Source of the DNA: LZORAL124-50-18 sp051208045
Lineage (GTDB): Bacteria > Pseudomonadota > Gammaproteobacteria > Pseudomonadales > Oleiphilaceae
Assembly: GCA_051208045.1 (NCBI GenBank)
Contig: JBPJFY010000003.1
Span: 248,001 to 312,000, forward strand
Reading direction: 5' to 3'
Length of the DNA stretch: 64,000 nt
The notes under the pieces are model-generated. The model saw only the letters and a program-made list of their open reading frames with translations. It had not been told where the DNA came from and did not search any database. Below are positions 42,419-52,434 of the stretch, in pieces; within the stretch, counting starts at the first letter, position 1; the number at the start of each line of letters is the position of its first letter. A program made the position numbers and the translations under genes.

Positions 42419-44248
42419 TCAATACCGGAACTCGCCAGACTCAATTTTACTCTGAAGTTCCGGTGTGACCTGCGTGTAGTCATCTGTGCCGGGTAACCAG
42501 ACGTAGACGGGGTTGTCCTGCTTGGCCAAATCAAATCCTGCGTCTTTGAGCGGCGCTTTTTTATGTTTGAAGGTACCTGTCGTTTCCATCCCCGCACTCA
42601 CACGAATAAACACCGGGATCGCATAATGCGGGAGCTCGGTCTTCAGGTGCGCCAGGAATTTTTTGAAATCAAACTGAGTGTGGTCGATATCAAAGCGAAT
42701 GGATGCCATACCGGCCCGCCCGTTGGTATTCGGAATCTCAACACCATACACCACAGTTTCACTCACGTGGTCATACCCATCTACAATATGCTCCACTTCG
42801 GTCGTGGAAACGTTTTCGCCTTTCCACCGGAAGGTATCACCCAGGCGGTCGACAAACTGTGCATGTTTAAAGCCGAGATCACGCATCATATCCCCGGTAT
42901 CAAACCAGGAATCGCCGGGCTTGAACACGTTGCGCAAGATACATTTTTCGGTTTTCTCCGGATCTGTGTACCCGTGGAATGGTGTTTTTGGGGTAATCTC
43001 GCCGATTAGCAGTCCTGGCTCTCCTTTGTCCGCTCGGATGAGGTGCCCCTGGCTATCTCGCACAGGTGCTTCCGCCTCTTTGTCGTATTTCACGATGGCA
43101 TAGGGAAAGGGAGAAATGCCCACGGTGTTATCGAAATTGAAGATATTGGTAAAACCAATATTACCTTCACTGGAGCCGTACAGTTCCATGACCGTTTCAA
43201 TGCCAAACCGGTCTTTGAACTGGCGCCAGATGGAGGGGCGCAGTCCGTTACCCACGATCACTCGTATCTTGTTATCACGATCGTTGGGCTGTGCGGGTTT
43301 GTCCATCAAGTAACGGCAGAGTTCGCCTACGTAGCCGAAGGCTGTGGCATCGTGCTTGCGAATGTCTTCCCAGAATTTTGAGGCACTGAATCTTCTGGCC
43401 ATGATCAGCCCGGCATTGCCCGCCAGGACGGAGCCCCAACACACGGCCATGGCCGTAGCATGATAGAACGGGAGAGTCACATACATTCGGTCTGTACTTT
43501 TCAGACGCACGGCACCGTAGCCGAAAGCGCCATAGGCTTTCATGAAGCGCCCGTGATTAAAGATAACTGCCTTGGGCAGTCCGGTTGTCCCGGAAGTGTA
43601 GATATAGAAGCAGGGATCTTCGAGGAAGATATGACCGGTGGTGTGGGGGTTGGTCGTTTTCATGGCTTTGATCTTATCCGCCAGATTGATCCAGCCCTCA
43701 GGCGCTTTTCCACTGGTATGCAATGTATCGGCATCTGCCAGGTAATAACGTCTTTCGTGAGGTACGTGGAGTTGATCTTCCACTTCCTGATACCCTTCCA
43801 GCAATTCCTCACCCACAATGGCAGCCTTGGGCTCAACGAGGTTGATGCTATGCACCAGCACTTTGCCTTTCTGAGAGGTGTTGATCAGCGCGTTTACCGC
43901 ACCAATTTTTGCACAGGCTGAAACAGCAGCCAGTAGTTCCGGCCTGTTTTCCACCAGGATGGCGACGGCATCGCCCTTTCGGACGCCCTGTTCCATCAGG
44001 AAATAGGCGATCTGGTTAACCCATGCGTTGAACTGCGCATACGACAGGAATCGGTCTTCATAGATGATGGCCGGGCCGTGGGGGTTTTTCTGTGCCGCCT
44101 GCTCCAGACACAAACCAAGCCCGACAGGCTTCGTTGGATCTGTAAGTTTACTCAGCTTAACGCCTTTGATGGTGCCAGGCAGGCCTTTCAGAAAGCCTGG
44201 CAATTTCTTCGCTACCTTTGAAAAGGTGATGATATCTGACTGGGACAT
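42419..44248 (-). CDS. Long-chain acyl-CoA synthetase, FATP-like
   Basis: 609 residues. AMP-forming enzyme with YTSGTTGLPKAVIFNHGR (P-loop type motif, about 220-237), YGSSEGN, and WFDTGDMMRDLGF...DRLGDTFRWKGENVSTTEVE (FATP/VLACS signature). The C-terminal Lys region lies in TGTFKHKKAPLK. The N-terminal layout and the FATP motif match fatty-acid transport proteins / very-long-chain acyl-CoA synthetases rather than the classical FadD. It activates long-chain fatty acids, possibly after alkane or lipid uptake. Membrane-peripheral. Single gene. Confidence 0.92.
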   Translation of the reverse strand: MSQSDIITFSKVAKKLPGFLKGLPGTIKGVKLSKLTDPTKPVGLGLCLEQAAQKNPHGPAIIYEDRFLSYAQFNAWVNQIAYFLMEQGVRKGDAVAILVENRPELLAAVSACAKIGAVNALINTSQKGKVLVHSINLVEPKAAIVGEELLEGYQEVEDQLHVPHERRYYLADADTLHTSGKAPEGWINLADKIKAMKTTNPHTTGHIFLEDPCFYIYTSGTTGLPKAVIFNHGRFMKAYGAFGYGAVRLKSTDRMYVTLPFYHATAMAVCWGSVLAGNAGLIMARRFSASKFWEDIRKHDATAFGYVGELCRYLMDKPAQPNDRDNKIRVIVGNGLRPSIWRQFKDRFGIETVMELYGSSEGNIGFTNIFNFDNTVGISPFPYAIVKYDKEAEAPVRDSQGHLIRADKGEPGLLIGEITPKTPFHGYTDPEKTEKCILRNVFKPGDSWFDTGDMMRDLGFKHAQFVDRLGDTFRWKGENVSTTEVEHIVDGYDHVSETVVYGVEIPNTNGRAGMASIRFDIDHTQFDFKKFLAHLKTELPHYAIPVFIRVSAGMETTGTFKHKKAPLKDAGFDLAKQDNPVYVWLPGTDDYTQVTPELQSKIESGEFRY

Positions 44249-44464
44249 AGTTCTTCTCGGGGTTTCATTTTCACGTTGTTATTGTGCTTCCTTGTACTGT
44301 GTTCCTGTTTACGATGACAACCTTGTGGGTGTGAACAGACACAGAAATCCCACCACCAAGCACCTGCTCGGTCATGGGATGAGCAAAGGATTATGAAATA
44401 TTACGGACGAAGGCTCAAGGGCCTTGTTGGCTCGGTTACCGATATTTTCAGCCAGTGACAGCGG

Positions 44465-45082
44465 TTATTTCTTGCGGCCAGGGACGGTACGGTTGCGTAA
44501 AAAATCCTGTAACGAGCCCTTTAACTGATCCAGGAACCCGGCATTTTTATCGTCATCTGCTTTTACCGCAGCCGCCTTAGGCGCTGCGCCAGCCACCGCG
44601 CTTTCCCCATTCAAACTGGCATACTCTTCCTCATATTTTACATAGGTTGCCAGTAATTTTTCGTAGGCGATGCCAGAGGGTGTGATGTCTCTCAATTCAC
44701 AGATTTTTTTCAACGCTTCTTTAAACGCCGCTTCCAGGCCGTAAGCATTAACAGAGACCGACTTAAATCGGGCAGGTTTTTTGGGCTCTTTGATCCGGAT
44801 TTTAAACTCCGTGCATGGCTTTCGGCCTTCGCGTACACGCGTCTGAAGTTGCAGACCAATGATTTTACCATCTTCGTGGACTAATCCTTCCCCGGACAGT
44901 TTCTGACTTTCATGAAATGCCTTGCGCCGCTGCTCCAGGTCTGAATCCACCTTCTCAGCTTCTTTCAGCGCTTTTTTGTCGCTTTTCCCGATACGAACAT
45001 AGACCTGGTGTTCTTTACCGTTCCAGGCCTTGGTAACGCGATAGTACTTTCGATCACCATCAGTGAATAAAGTAATACCCAT
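44465..45082 (-). CDS. Conserved protein of unknown function
   Basis: 205 residues, soluble. The N-terminal part (GITLFTDGDRKYYRVTKAWNGKEHQVYVRIG) looks like a small beta-sheet domain of the sort found at the front of integrases or in AP2-like folds. The rest is Lys/Glu-rich and helical, followed by an Ala-rich linker and a basic C-terminus (FLRNRTVPGRKK). A nucleic-acid-binding role is possible but not shown. Located between the acyl-CoA synthetase gene and flgL with no obvious link to either. Confidence 0.65.
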   Translation of the reverse strand: MGITLFTDGDRKYYRVTKAWNGKEHQVYVRIGKSDKKALKEAEKVDSDLEQRRKAFHESQKLSGEGLVHEDGKIIGLQLQTRVREGRKPCTEFKIRIKEPKKPARFKSVSVNAYGLEAAFKEALKKICELRDITPSGIAYEKLLATYVKYEEEYASLNGESAVAGAAPKAAAVKADDDKNAGFLDQLKGSLQDFLRNRTVPGRKK

Positions 45083-45302
45083 AATGAGTCCCGCTGCTGA
45101 TTGGCTTTATTTTTGCGCAGCCTGATATAAGGAGAAGGCGCCGATTGGTACGGCGTGCATACCAGACCTCTGATTAATTAAAACGCAAAAACGAGGGAGG
45201 TCAAGGCAGAGAAAAGTTTAATTTGCAGATTTTTTACCCAATTCTCCCTTGCTCACTCCCTGCCCGGCCATCAGATCATCCTGAAATGCCTGGATCACCG
45301 CA

Positions 45303-46541
45303 TTAAAGTCGGTCAAACAAACTCAAATTGGCGATACGTGAAAAGCTGGAAAAAGCGGCTTCCAGAATGGTGCTTTCAAGGCTGAGCTGACTGCTTGCCT
45401 CGGCAAAATCCACGTCCTGCAGCTCCGAGAGAATCTCTTTGGTCAGTAACTCCACGTCGAAATGCATTTCCCGTGTGGTTTCTACGGTGTTGAGTCGGGC
45501 ACCAATTTTACCTCGGGTTTCCAGAATAGCGGTTTGCGCGTTGTCCAGGTTTGCCAGGGTATCATCCAACACACCGGTAAGAATTTGCCGCCCTGTCGAA
45601 TTGTCTTGATAATTCTCCAGGCCGTAAATCAGTTTCTCAACCGTCGTGAGCAACGACTGCTTCCTGGTAGACTCCACAAAAAACGTATCGCCAGGTGATG
45701 GCGCACCGATAATTTCGAATTTCACACCATGGGCCAGAATCGGCTGTCCCGAATTGTAGGGCTGTGGATTAAAGAGGATTTTTCCTGTGGTGGGCTCAAT
45801 AATCGAAAAATTGGGCCCATTGGGAACAATAGCGGTGACCGCATTAAACTGAATTTTCATGTCTTGCGGATAAAACGCGTCATATTCCACCTGATCAACA
45901 ATTTCGCCGGTGGTGATGATGGACGGTGGATCGGCGATGTTATTGGGATTCACCGCAGTAAAAAATGTGTTTTGCGCGGCAGGAATATCCACAAAAACCG
46001 TTTTTCCGTTATCACTGGACGGAATGATTACACTGGTGTCGATCTGCAGGTTCCTTTGACCTTCATCGCCTCGGTACTCATATTGACCCGATTCATTGAG
46101 CTGAAAAGGTTTCGTCCCCCCCTGAAACCCGGCAAATACAAACTCTCCACTGGGATCCTGAGAGTTCATCATACCCGCTAACTGGCTGAGCCGTTCTTTG
46201 ATTTCCGATGCCAGGAACAGTTTGTCATCCTTGTTTTGGGAGCCATCACCGGCTTGAATGGTCAGTTCACGCACCCGGATGATGATATCATTAATACCAC
46301 CCAGCAAATCGTCTTCCTGTCTCAGACGGTTTTCGAGCAAGTCGATGTTGCGTTGATATTGCTCGACGACTTCCAGATCCTGGTTGATCTGAAGGATGCG
46401 CGTGGCAGCCACCGGGTCATCGGAAGGTGTTTGCACCTTCTTTCCACTGGACAGCTGCAGCTGTGTGTTCTGCAGTGCGGAGTTTACTTCCTGAATATTA
46501 TTCAGACTGCGGTTAAACAATTGTGATGTGGAAATTCTCAT
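45303..46541 (-). CDS. flgL: Flagellar hook-filament junction protein FlgL (HAP3)
   Basis: 412 residues. Flagellin-like N-terminal helix (MRISTSQLFNRSLNNIQEVNSALQNTQLQLSSGKKVQTPSDDP) and C-terminal helix (LSLESTILEAAFSSFSRIANLSLFDRL) with a variable middle domain. It is exported by the flagellar type III apparatus and links FlgK to the filament. Last gene of the flgFGHIJKL set. Confidence 0.96.
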   Translation of the reverse strand: MRISTSQLFNRSLNNIQEVNSALQNTQLQLSSGKKVQTPSDDPVAATRILQINQDLEVVEQYQRNIDLLENRLRQEDDLLGGINDIIIRVRELTIQAGDGSQNKDDKLFLASEIKERLSQLAGMMNSQDPSGEFVFAGFQGGTKPFQLNESGQYEYRGDEGQRNLQIDTSVIIPSSDNGKTVFVDIPAAQNTFFTAVNPNNIADPPSIITTGEIVDQVEYDAFYPQDMKIQFNAVTAIVPNGPNFSIIEPTTGKILFNPQPYNSGQPILAHGVKFEIIGAPSPGDTFFVESTRKQSLLTTVEKLIYGLENYQDNSTGRQILTGVLDDTLANLDNAQTAILETRGKIGARLNTVETTREMHFDVELLTKEILSELQDVDFAEASSQLSLESTILEAAFSSFSRIANLSLFDRL

Positions 46542-46574
46542 CGCCAGAACCCTGAAAGCTGTGTAGCCAACCCG

Positions 46575-49220
46575 TTAAAATGACTGCAATAGCGTATTGA
46601 AGATTTCCCGGGCAATCGACACCACTTGTGCCGACGCATTGTAGGCCGCCTGGAACTGGATCAACCGACCCGCTTCTTCATCCAGGTTGACACCGGAAAC
46701 TTCATGCCATGCATTTTCTGACTGCAATAATAATGCCTGACTTGAGTCCCGATCGATGGTTCGTTGATTTGTGATGGTGCCAATCTTCTCCACCATCTGG
46801 GAATAACCGTCATTGTAGGTATTCACACCTCCGCCAATAATACCCAGACTCTCCAGACCGACCAGGGCAAGCCCATTTCGATTGTCCGAGATGCCTCCCG
46901 TGTTGTAGCCAATGGTAAACCGGTCCCCTGCCTGCGGTTCACCTGAGATATTCACGAGAAATCCCATATAGCTTTGCTGCAGGGACGGTGTGACGTTGAA
47001 TACACTGTTGTTACTCGCAATGACAGATAAACCGTTCCCCAGGTGGACATCCAGATACCCGCCGATGGCACTACCCTGCCCGGCATTGACGGTTGTCGGG
47101 CCGGCATTGTTTGTCACCAGATCCACACTGTCCCCCACCCCGCCGGTCACCTGGACGACGATGTCATATCCGGTCGTGGATCGCACGCGTACACTCACAC
47201 CGTCGCTGATGGCCACCATGTCGAGGTCTTGTAAGTTTGAGTTTGCATTGATGGCAGCCGCGACATTATCAGGATCATAGAGTGCCGGTGGTGCCACGGT
47301 GATGGCTTCTCCGTTGATCGTGAGCCCCATGGTTGCGCCAGTAAAATTCTCGATGCGCACTTCGGACCATGCATTTGCACTGACCCCTTGAATCTGGTTT
47401 AACGTGTTCGCCATTGTGCGGGCACTTTCATTGGCATTCAGGTTCACCGCAGTGGTGGTCACCACCCCGGTATCCGGATCACGTGCGTTAACTGTAAAGG
47501 TTTGTGCGCCATACCCATTGTTGAACGGCCCGCCGCCTGGTGCCGGAATTTGTGCCACTGTCGTGCCTGCGGCGTTGATGTACATCTGCCCGGGATCATC
47601 TGAAAACAACTGGTTTTGAAGACCCGACACATAGTGCTGGTTAGCCAACGGTGGGGACAATGGCACCAGATTAGCCGGATCAGAACCGTCCAGCACCTCA
47701 TACACATCGTCTGTTAAAAAGCGCACAACCATCGGCGGGCTCAACGTATCCGGAACCTGGAAAGCAGGCAGTGTCTGATTGGTCAGTGGGCTTTCCACAT
47801 CCAGCATGGTCCCCGGGCTGATTACCGCATTACCAATGTTGCCCAGACTCGCGTCTGTTCGAATGGGTGCAGCCAACGCAATCTCTTCAACACGATCAAC
47901 AAAAAGATCAAAATCTCGCGCCCCATAGCGAGTGGGTTGAATCAGAAATTCATCCCCCTGTTGGAAACTGCCGGATTGCAGAGTAATCCGGAAGCCTTCC
48001 ACTTCAATTTCCGCGGGAAAGTAGCCAGGTAAGGTGCCGGCCCGCACCGTATCCCCCGTCGACAAGCGGCTCAGCACATAATCCTGATTGGTAGGCCCTT
48101 TGAATTCGAGTACATAGTCATCGGTGGTTAACTGAGTGGTGTCGATAATGTCCACACGCCCCACACGATCAAGGGGCAGCACATTGTTGTCATTGCTGAC
48201 AAAACGGCTGGTTGCTGAAAGGTCGCTATTCACATCCGCGAAAAAGTTACCGCCGAGATGCCCCTCCAGATCCATACCCAGACGATGCTGCTCATTAATG
48301 GAGTCCGCCAAGACTATCCCTAAACGCCCCATGGCATTGGTCGTTTCGCGCAGCACGCCATCCCGAAACTCAATGATACCACCGAGCTTGCCCCCGGCGA
48401 TGGTTTGCGTGATCACGCGCGATCTCCCGTCCGGATCAATGATAGCGATATCCCGCTGGGATGGATCCATGGTACTTTGCTCGATGGTCAATTGATTGCT
48501 CACATTGCCCACCACCAGCGCTTCACCGTTGCCGATAATGACATCCACCTGACGATCACCGCGCTGAATCACGTTGACCTGTACCAGCTCACCCAGTTCA
48601 CGCAGCTTTTCATCGCGCTGATCGAGCAAATCATTGGGCAAACTACCACCACCTCCACCACTGGCCAGAGTGATCGCATGATTCAATTCAGCGATACCCG
48701 ATGCCAGACTGTTTATGGTGGATACATGAGCAGACATTTCCTGCCCAATGATTACTTCCTGGTCCTGTAAACGTGCGTAGAGAGAGTTAAATCGGGTAAC
48801 CAACCCTTCAGACTGGCTGAGAATCAGCTGCCGCTCAGGAATCGAAGTCGGGTCGTCCGAGCCACCCTGTAACGCCTTGAAAAAATTACTCATCGCGGGT
48901 GAGAGGCCGGTCGTGACATCTGCCAACAAGTTGTCCAGCACGTTGATGTGGCTGACAAAGGAATCCTGATAGTTGTACACCGTCGTATCTGCCCGATACT
49001 GATCAATCAGAAATTGATCACTGATACGTTGAATATCGGAAATGTTGACGCCCGCACCCTGGTAGCCGTAGCCAACAAACTGCGATGGATTGGTCTCGAA
49101 GATCACCTCTTGCCGACTGTATCCCGGCGTATTCGTATTGGTGACGTTGTTACCGGTAGTATTCAACGCAGACTGGTGCGACTTGAGCCCGGTTAATCCG
49201 ATGCCGATCAAGCCAGCCAT
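46575..49220 (-). CDS. flgK: Flagellar hook-filament junction protein FlgK (HAP1), large
   Basis: 881 residues, longer than E. coli (547) and P. aeruginosa (about 680). The N-terminus (LIGIGLTGLKSHQSALNTTGNNVTNTNTPGYSRQEV) carries the flagellar rod/hook motif, and the C-terminus (VNLDEEAGRLIQFQAAYNASAQVVSIAREIFNTLL) the junction helix. The extra length is in the variable middle (about 330-780), which has several beta-rich, Thr/Asn/Val-rich segments that would face outward. GGAGG precedes the ATG. Exported, no signal peptide. Confidence 0.96.
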   Translation of the reverse strand: MAGLIGIGLTGLKSHQSALNTTGNNVTNTNTPGYSRQEVIFETNPSQFVGYGYQGAGVNISDIQRISDQFLIDQYRADTTVYNYQDSFVSHINVLDNLLADVTTGLSPAMSNFFKALQGGSDDPTSIPERQLILSQSEGLVTRFNSLYARLQDQEVIIGQEMSAHVSTINSLASGIAELNHAITLASGGGGGSLPNDLLDQRDEKLRELGELVQVNVIQRGDRQVDVIIGNGEALVVGNVSNQLTIEQSTMDPSQRDIAIIDPDGRSRVITQTIAGGKLGGIIEFRDGVLRETTNAMGRLGIVLADSINEQHRLGMDLEGHLGGNFFADVNSDLSATSRFVSNDNNVLPLDRVGRVDIIDTTQLTTDDYVLEFKGPTNQDYVLSRLSTGDTVRAGTLPGYFPAEIEVEGFRITLQSGSFQQGDEFLIQPTRYGARDFDLFVDRVEEIALAAPIRTDASLGNIGNAVISPGTMLDVESPLTNQTLPAFQVPDTLSPPMVVRFLTDDVYEVLDGSDPANLVPLSPPLANQHYVSGLQNQLFSDDPGQMYINAAGTTVAQIPAPGGGPFNNGYGAQTFTVNARDPDTGVVTTTAVNLNANESARTMANTLNQIQGVSANAWSEVRIENFTGATMGLTINGEAITVAPPALYDPDNVAAAINANSNLQDLDMVAISDGVSVRVRSTTGYDIVVQVTGGVGDSVDLVTNNAGPTTVNAGQGSAIGGYLDVHLGNGLSVIASNNSVFNVTPSLQQSYMGFLVNISGEPQAGDRFTIGYNTGGISDNRNGLALVGLESLGIIGGGVNTYNDGYSQMVEKIGTITNQRTIDRDSSQALLLQSENAWHEVSGVNLDEEAGRLIQFQAAYNASAQVVSIAREIFNTLLQSF

Positions 49221-49269
49221 GGTGGGCCCTCCTCAATCTGCTCTGATGCGGTATTAAGATCCACCATGC

Positions 49270-50358
49270 TTACCCCTGGTGATTCTTAATGGCCGACTTC
49301 AGCAAGTCGCTGTTGAATATCCGCTGAATTTTTTCACTGTAGCGGGGATCCGTAGCGTATCCGGCGTTTTGCAGTTCCACAGCCAAGTCTGCCGGTTGGG
49401 AAAAGAGTTGAGTAGCCTCTTTGTATCGCGGGTTCTCTTTCAAAAACGCGACATAATCCCGAAAGCTCTGTTCATAATTGTCATACGCCCGAAAGGCGGC
49501 TCGTTCTTTCATCGCCGTGTTGTCACGATATTCCGTTGTCACAATATTGACTTGTTCGCCTTGCCAGCGGTGATCCGCTTTGATACCAAACAAGTTGTAA
49601 CTCGGTTCGGCTGCATCGCCGGTGATCATGTGTTTGCCCCACCCCGTCTCCAGCGCGGATTGAGCCAACATGAATCGTGCATCCAGTCCGGTGTCATCCT
49701 GTACTTTCTGAGCGATCGGGAAAAGCGCGCTGACAAAGGCTTCCGGGGACTCGAACGTGGTCGGCAGGTTCACCTGGGGGATCACTGCCGGCGAGGCGCT
49801 TCGTTCTTCATTTGCCAGTTTTTGTTCCGCCGAAGCCAGTATGCTCTCCCAATGACTATTCACCACATTGGCCGCGGGAGCGGCCGTTTCCGGCGCAGTG
49901 TTTTGCGTTCCTACCAAACGGTCAATTTCAACCATCGCATCGATCATGCGGACGGCTCTCTGGGCCCGTTCCGTGCGCGGGTAGTCCTGAATGGAGGTCT
50001 TCGCTCCCGGCGGGATGTCAACGTTCTGATCTATGCCATAATTGGCAGACATTTGACGATACAGTGATTCCGCAAGACCAATACCTTCGCCTTGCGACAG
50101 GGATAATGCCAGCTGACTGTCAAACATCTGCTGATAAAATTCACTCTCATTGCTTTTAAGAAAGTTACCTTCCTCGAAGACTTTGTTGGCGTCTCGCATG
50201 CTTTTCATCATCATGGAAACAAACATGGACTCGAACTGACGGGCGACCTCTTTCAACGCGCCAGATTCATCCTCTTTCGCCTGCGTTTTGATGTTGTTCA
50301 GATTATGAATATCCGTGTACACGCCTGCCGATTGGAAGGGATCTCTTTGAATGTTCAT
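49270..50358 (-). CDS. flgJ: Flagellar rod-cap muramidase FlgJ
   Basis: 362 residues from the ATG at 50358, with GGAG 6 bases upstream; a GTG four codons earlier is rejected. N-terminal rod-scaffold domain (about 25-110, EVARQFESMFVSMMMKSMRDAN). The C-terminal glucosaminidase-type domain (about 205-355) has the catalytic Glu in SALETGWGK and LFGIKAD. Two-domain form, as in gamma-proteobacteria; the enzyme opens peptidoglycan for the rod. Confidence 0.95.
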   Translation of the reverse strand: MNIQRDPFQSAGVYTDIHNLNNIKTQAKEDESGALKEVARQFESMFVSMMMKSMRDANKVFEEGNFLKSNESEFYQQMFDSQLALSLSQGEGIGLAESLYRQMSANYGIDQNVDIPPGAKTSIQDYPRTERAQRAVRMIDAMVEIDRLVGTQNTAPETAAPAANVVNSHWESILASAEQKLANEERSASPAVIPQVNLPTTFESPEAFVSALFPIAQKVQDDTGLDARFMLAQSALETGWGKHMITGDAAEPSYNLFGIKADHRWQGEQVNIVTTEYRDNTAMKERAAFRAYDNYEQSFRDYVAFLKENPRYKEATQLFSQPADLAVELQNAGYATDPRYSEKIQRIFNSDLLKSAIKNHQG

Positions 50359-50378
50359 AGTCGTCTCCACGCGTCCTG

Positions 50379-51569
50379 TTAGATAACAATCAACTCGCCT
50401 TTGATCGCGCCAGCCTGTTTCAATGCTTCCAATATCGCCATGATATCGCCGGGTGCCGCCCCAATCCGGTTAATGGCTTCCACCACCTCGTTCAGCGTCG
50501 TAGCCGCACCAAATTTGAATGCCCGGGCAGGCTCCTGGTTCACGTCTATGTCCGACTGGGGTACCACCACGGTTTGGCCCTCACCAAACGGACTGGGTTG
50601 ACTCACATCGGTGGTGTTTGAGATGGTGACCACCAGATTGCCGTGTGTCACGGCAGCAGGCAGTACTTTGACATTACGGCCAACGACAATGGTACCTGTT
50701 CGGCTGTTCACGATAATTTTTGCGGCTTCCTCCCCCGGTTCCACCTCCAGGTTTTCAAGAATCGAGAGAAAGCTCACCCGCTGGGATGCTTCCCGAGGCG
50801 CTTTTACCTGTACCGACGCCGCATCCAGTGCCATAGCAGTATCCGGCCCCAGCAAATTATTGATTTTTTCGGCCACGCGTTTTGCGGTGGTAAAATCCGG
50901 CTGATTAAGATTAAAGGTCAGCGAATCTCCTTTGTGAAAGGCATTCGGGGCAGACTGTTCCACCGTCGCGCCATTGGGAATCCGCCCGACGACAGGGACA
51001 TTCACCGTGATTTTTGAGCCATCCGCACCGTTGATACCGAATCCCCCCACTACCAGGTTTCCCTGGGCGACGGCATAAACCCGACCGTCCGCGCCTTTCA
51101 ACGGTGCCATCAGCAACGTGCCGCCACGTAAACTCTTGGCATTGCCAATCGAGTTGACCGTCACATCAATGCGTTGCCCGGGTTTTGCAAACGCCGGCAA
51201 CGTGGCATTCACGGAGACCGCCGCCACATTTTTGAGCTTTGGATCGCTCCCGGCCGGGATACTGACACCAAACTTGTTCATCATGTTCCGGAAGGTCTGA
51301 TTCGTGAACGGCGCTTTATCACCACTGCCATCCAGCCCTACCACGAGGCCATAACCAATCAGTTGATTGTCCCGCACACCGGCAACCGAGGCCATGTCTT
51401 TCAATCGGTCTGCCTGAACAGGAAACGTCAACAACAAAAGCAGTACGGTCACTGCCAAAACCAGAATACTCAGAACCCGGCTGTCAATTTCCCGGGATTC
51501 ACGCAGTACCCATGGTCGCTGCGATGCAAAGCCGCTTTTAACGTCATGGGACACGGATACACCCTTCAT
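50379..51569 (-). CDS. flgI: Flagellar P-ring protein FlgI
   Basis: 396 residues from the ATG at 51569, where GGAGG lies 7 bases upstream; the annotated-looking extension to 51629 would overlap flgH. The signal peptide is unusually long, with about 28 residues before the hydrophobic core VLSILVLAVTVLLLLLTFPVQA. The mature part starts DRLKDMASVAGVRDNQLIGYGLVVGLDGSGD, the family hallmark, and ends in the FlgI C-terminal AAPGDIMAILEALKQAGAIKGELIVI. Forms the periplasmic ring around the rod. Confidence 0.95.
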   Translation of the reverse strand: MKGVSVSHDVKSGFASQRPWVLRESREIDSRVLSILVLAVTVLLLLLTFPVQADRLKDMASVAGVRDNQLIGYGLVVGLDGSGDKAPFTNQTFRNMMNKFGVSIPAGSDPKLKNVAAVSVNATLPAFAKPGQRIDVTVNSIGNAKSLRGGTLLMAPLKGADGRVYAVAQGNLVVGGFGINGADGSKITVNVPVVGRIPNGATVEQSAPNAFHKGDSLTFNLNQPDFTTAKRVAEKINNLLGPDTAMALDAASVQVKAPREASQRVSFLSILENLEVEPGEEAAKIIVNSRTGTIVVGRNVKVLPAAVTHGNLVVTISNTTDVSQPSPFGEGQTVVVPQSDIDVNQEPARAFKFGAATTLNEVVEAINRIGAAPGDIMAILEALKQAGAIKGELIVI

Positions 51570-51613
51570 TGCTTTACCTCCACTCAGGCCGGAGTTAATC
51601 TCACCAAGCGTCA

Positions 51614-52300
51614 TCAGAATGGCCACCACTCGCTGTTAAAGAAGCGCCCTGCCCAGCCCATACGGTTGGCCTGATCAAAATCCCCCGTCGCACCATAGGC
51701 AATACGCGCATCAGCTATTTTGGTGGACATCACTTCATTATTTTCGCTGATATCGGCGGAACGAATGAGCCCGGTCACACGGATGTACTCTTCCCCTTGG
51801 TTAAGCGTCAACCACTTTTCACCCTGAATACGCAGCAAACCATTGGGCAGCACTTCCGAAATGGTGACAGCAATGGACCCGGACAGCCTGTTTTGCTGGC
51901 TGCTGTCTGCCTTTCCCGTGAACTCCCGCTCCATCGTCACATCCGTCGCCATACTCAGGTTGCTCGCGCTCAGGGTACTCCCCAGAACATTACCTTCATT
52001 GAAGGTCGTCTCATTGTCTTTCTGGAATTTGGTTTGACTGGTTTTGGACGACTGCGTTTGCTCCTGCAGCGTCACCATCAGAATATCGCCCACACCATGG
52101 GCGGTCTGGGCGGTATACAGGCTGCCGCCTCGATTGACCTGATACAGGCCACCATCCACAGGTTCCGGCGACACCAGGCGCGCCGGTGGCGTATGGCGAT
52201 ACACCGGATCACCTGGCACGGGGTGCTGACGCTCCACCGTAGCACAGCCACTGACCGCTACCATCAATACGCTGTAACAGAAATAGTGCTTCAACTTCAT
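51614..52300 (-). CDS. flgH: Flagellar L-ring lipoprotein FlgH
   Basis: 228 residues from the ATG at 52300 (GGAG 6 bases upstream). Lipoprotein signal MKLKHYFCYSVLMVAVSGC with lipobox VSGC. The mature protein has the family segments GGSLYTAQTAHGVGDILMVTLQE and LRIQGEKWLTLNQGEEYIRVTGLIR. It forms the outer-membrane bushing of the flagellum. The C-terminus (NRMGWAGRFFNSEWWPF) is normal. Confidence 0.95.
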   Translation of the reverse strand: MKLKHYFCYSVLMVAVSGCATVERQHPVPGDPVYRHTPPARLVSPEPVDGGLYQVNRGGSLYTAQTAHGVGDILMVTLQEQTQSSKTSQTKFQKDNETTFNEGNVLGSTLSASNLSMATDVTMEREFTGKADSSQQNRLSGSIAVTISEVLPNGLLRIQGEKWLTLNQGEEYIRVTGLIRSADISENNEVMSTKIADARIAYGATGDFDQANRMGWAGRFFNSEWWPF

Positions 52301-52434
52301 TCTCTGCTCCCGCCCCGTGAGGCACCTGAAAAACCTGCAATCACATCCGACCACTTGCCAGAATCTGTGCTTCTGGCGCTGTAAAACGACCGCTGTACGT
52401 CTAGAAAAATACGCCTAGGCCTAGAGGTTCACGC

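Noticed and set aside
49279..50067. 262-codon plus-strand frame
   Set aside because: Antisense to flgJ; no ribosome binding site or family resemblance.
51797..52384. 195-codon plus-strand frame
   Set aside because: Antisense to flgH and its upstream region.
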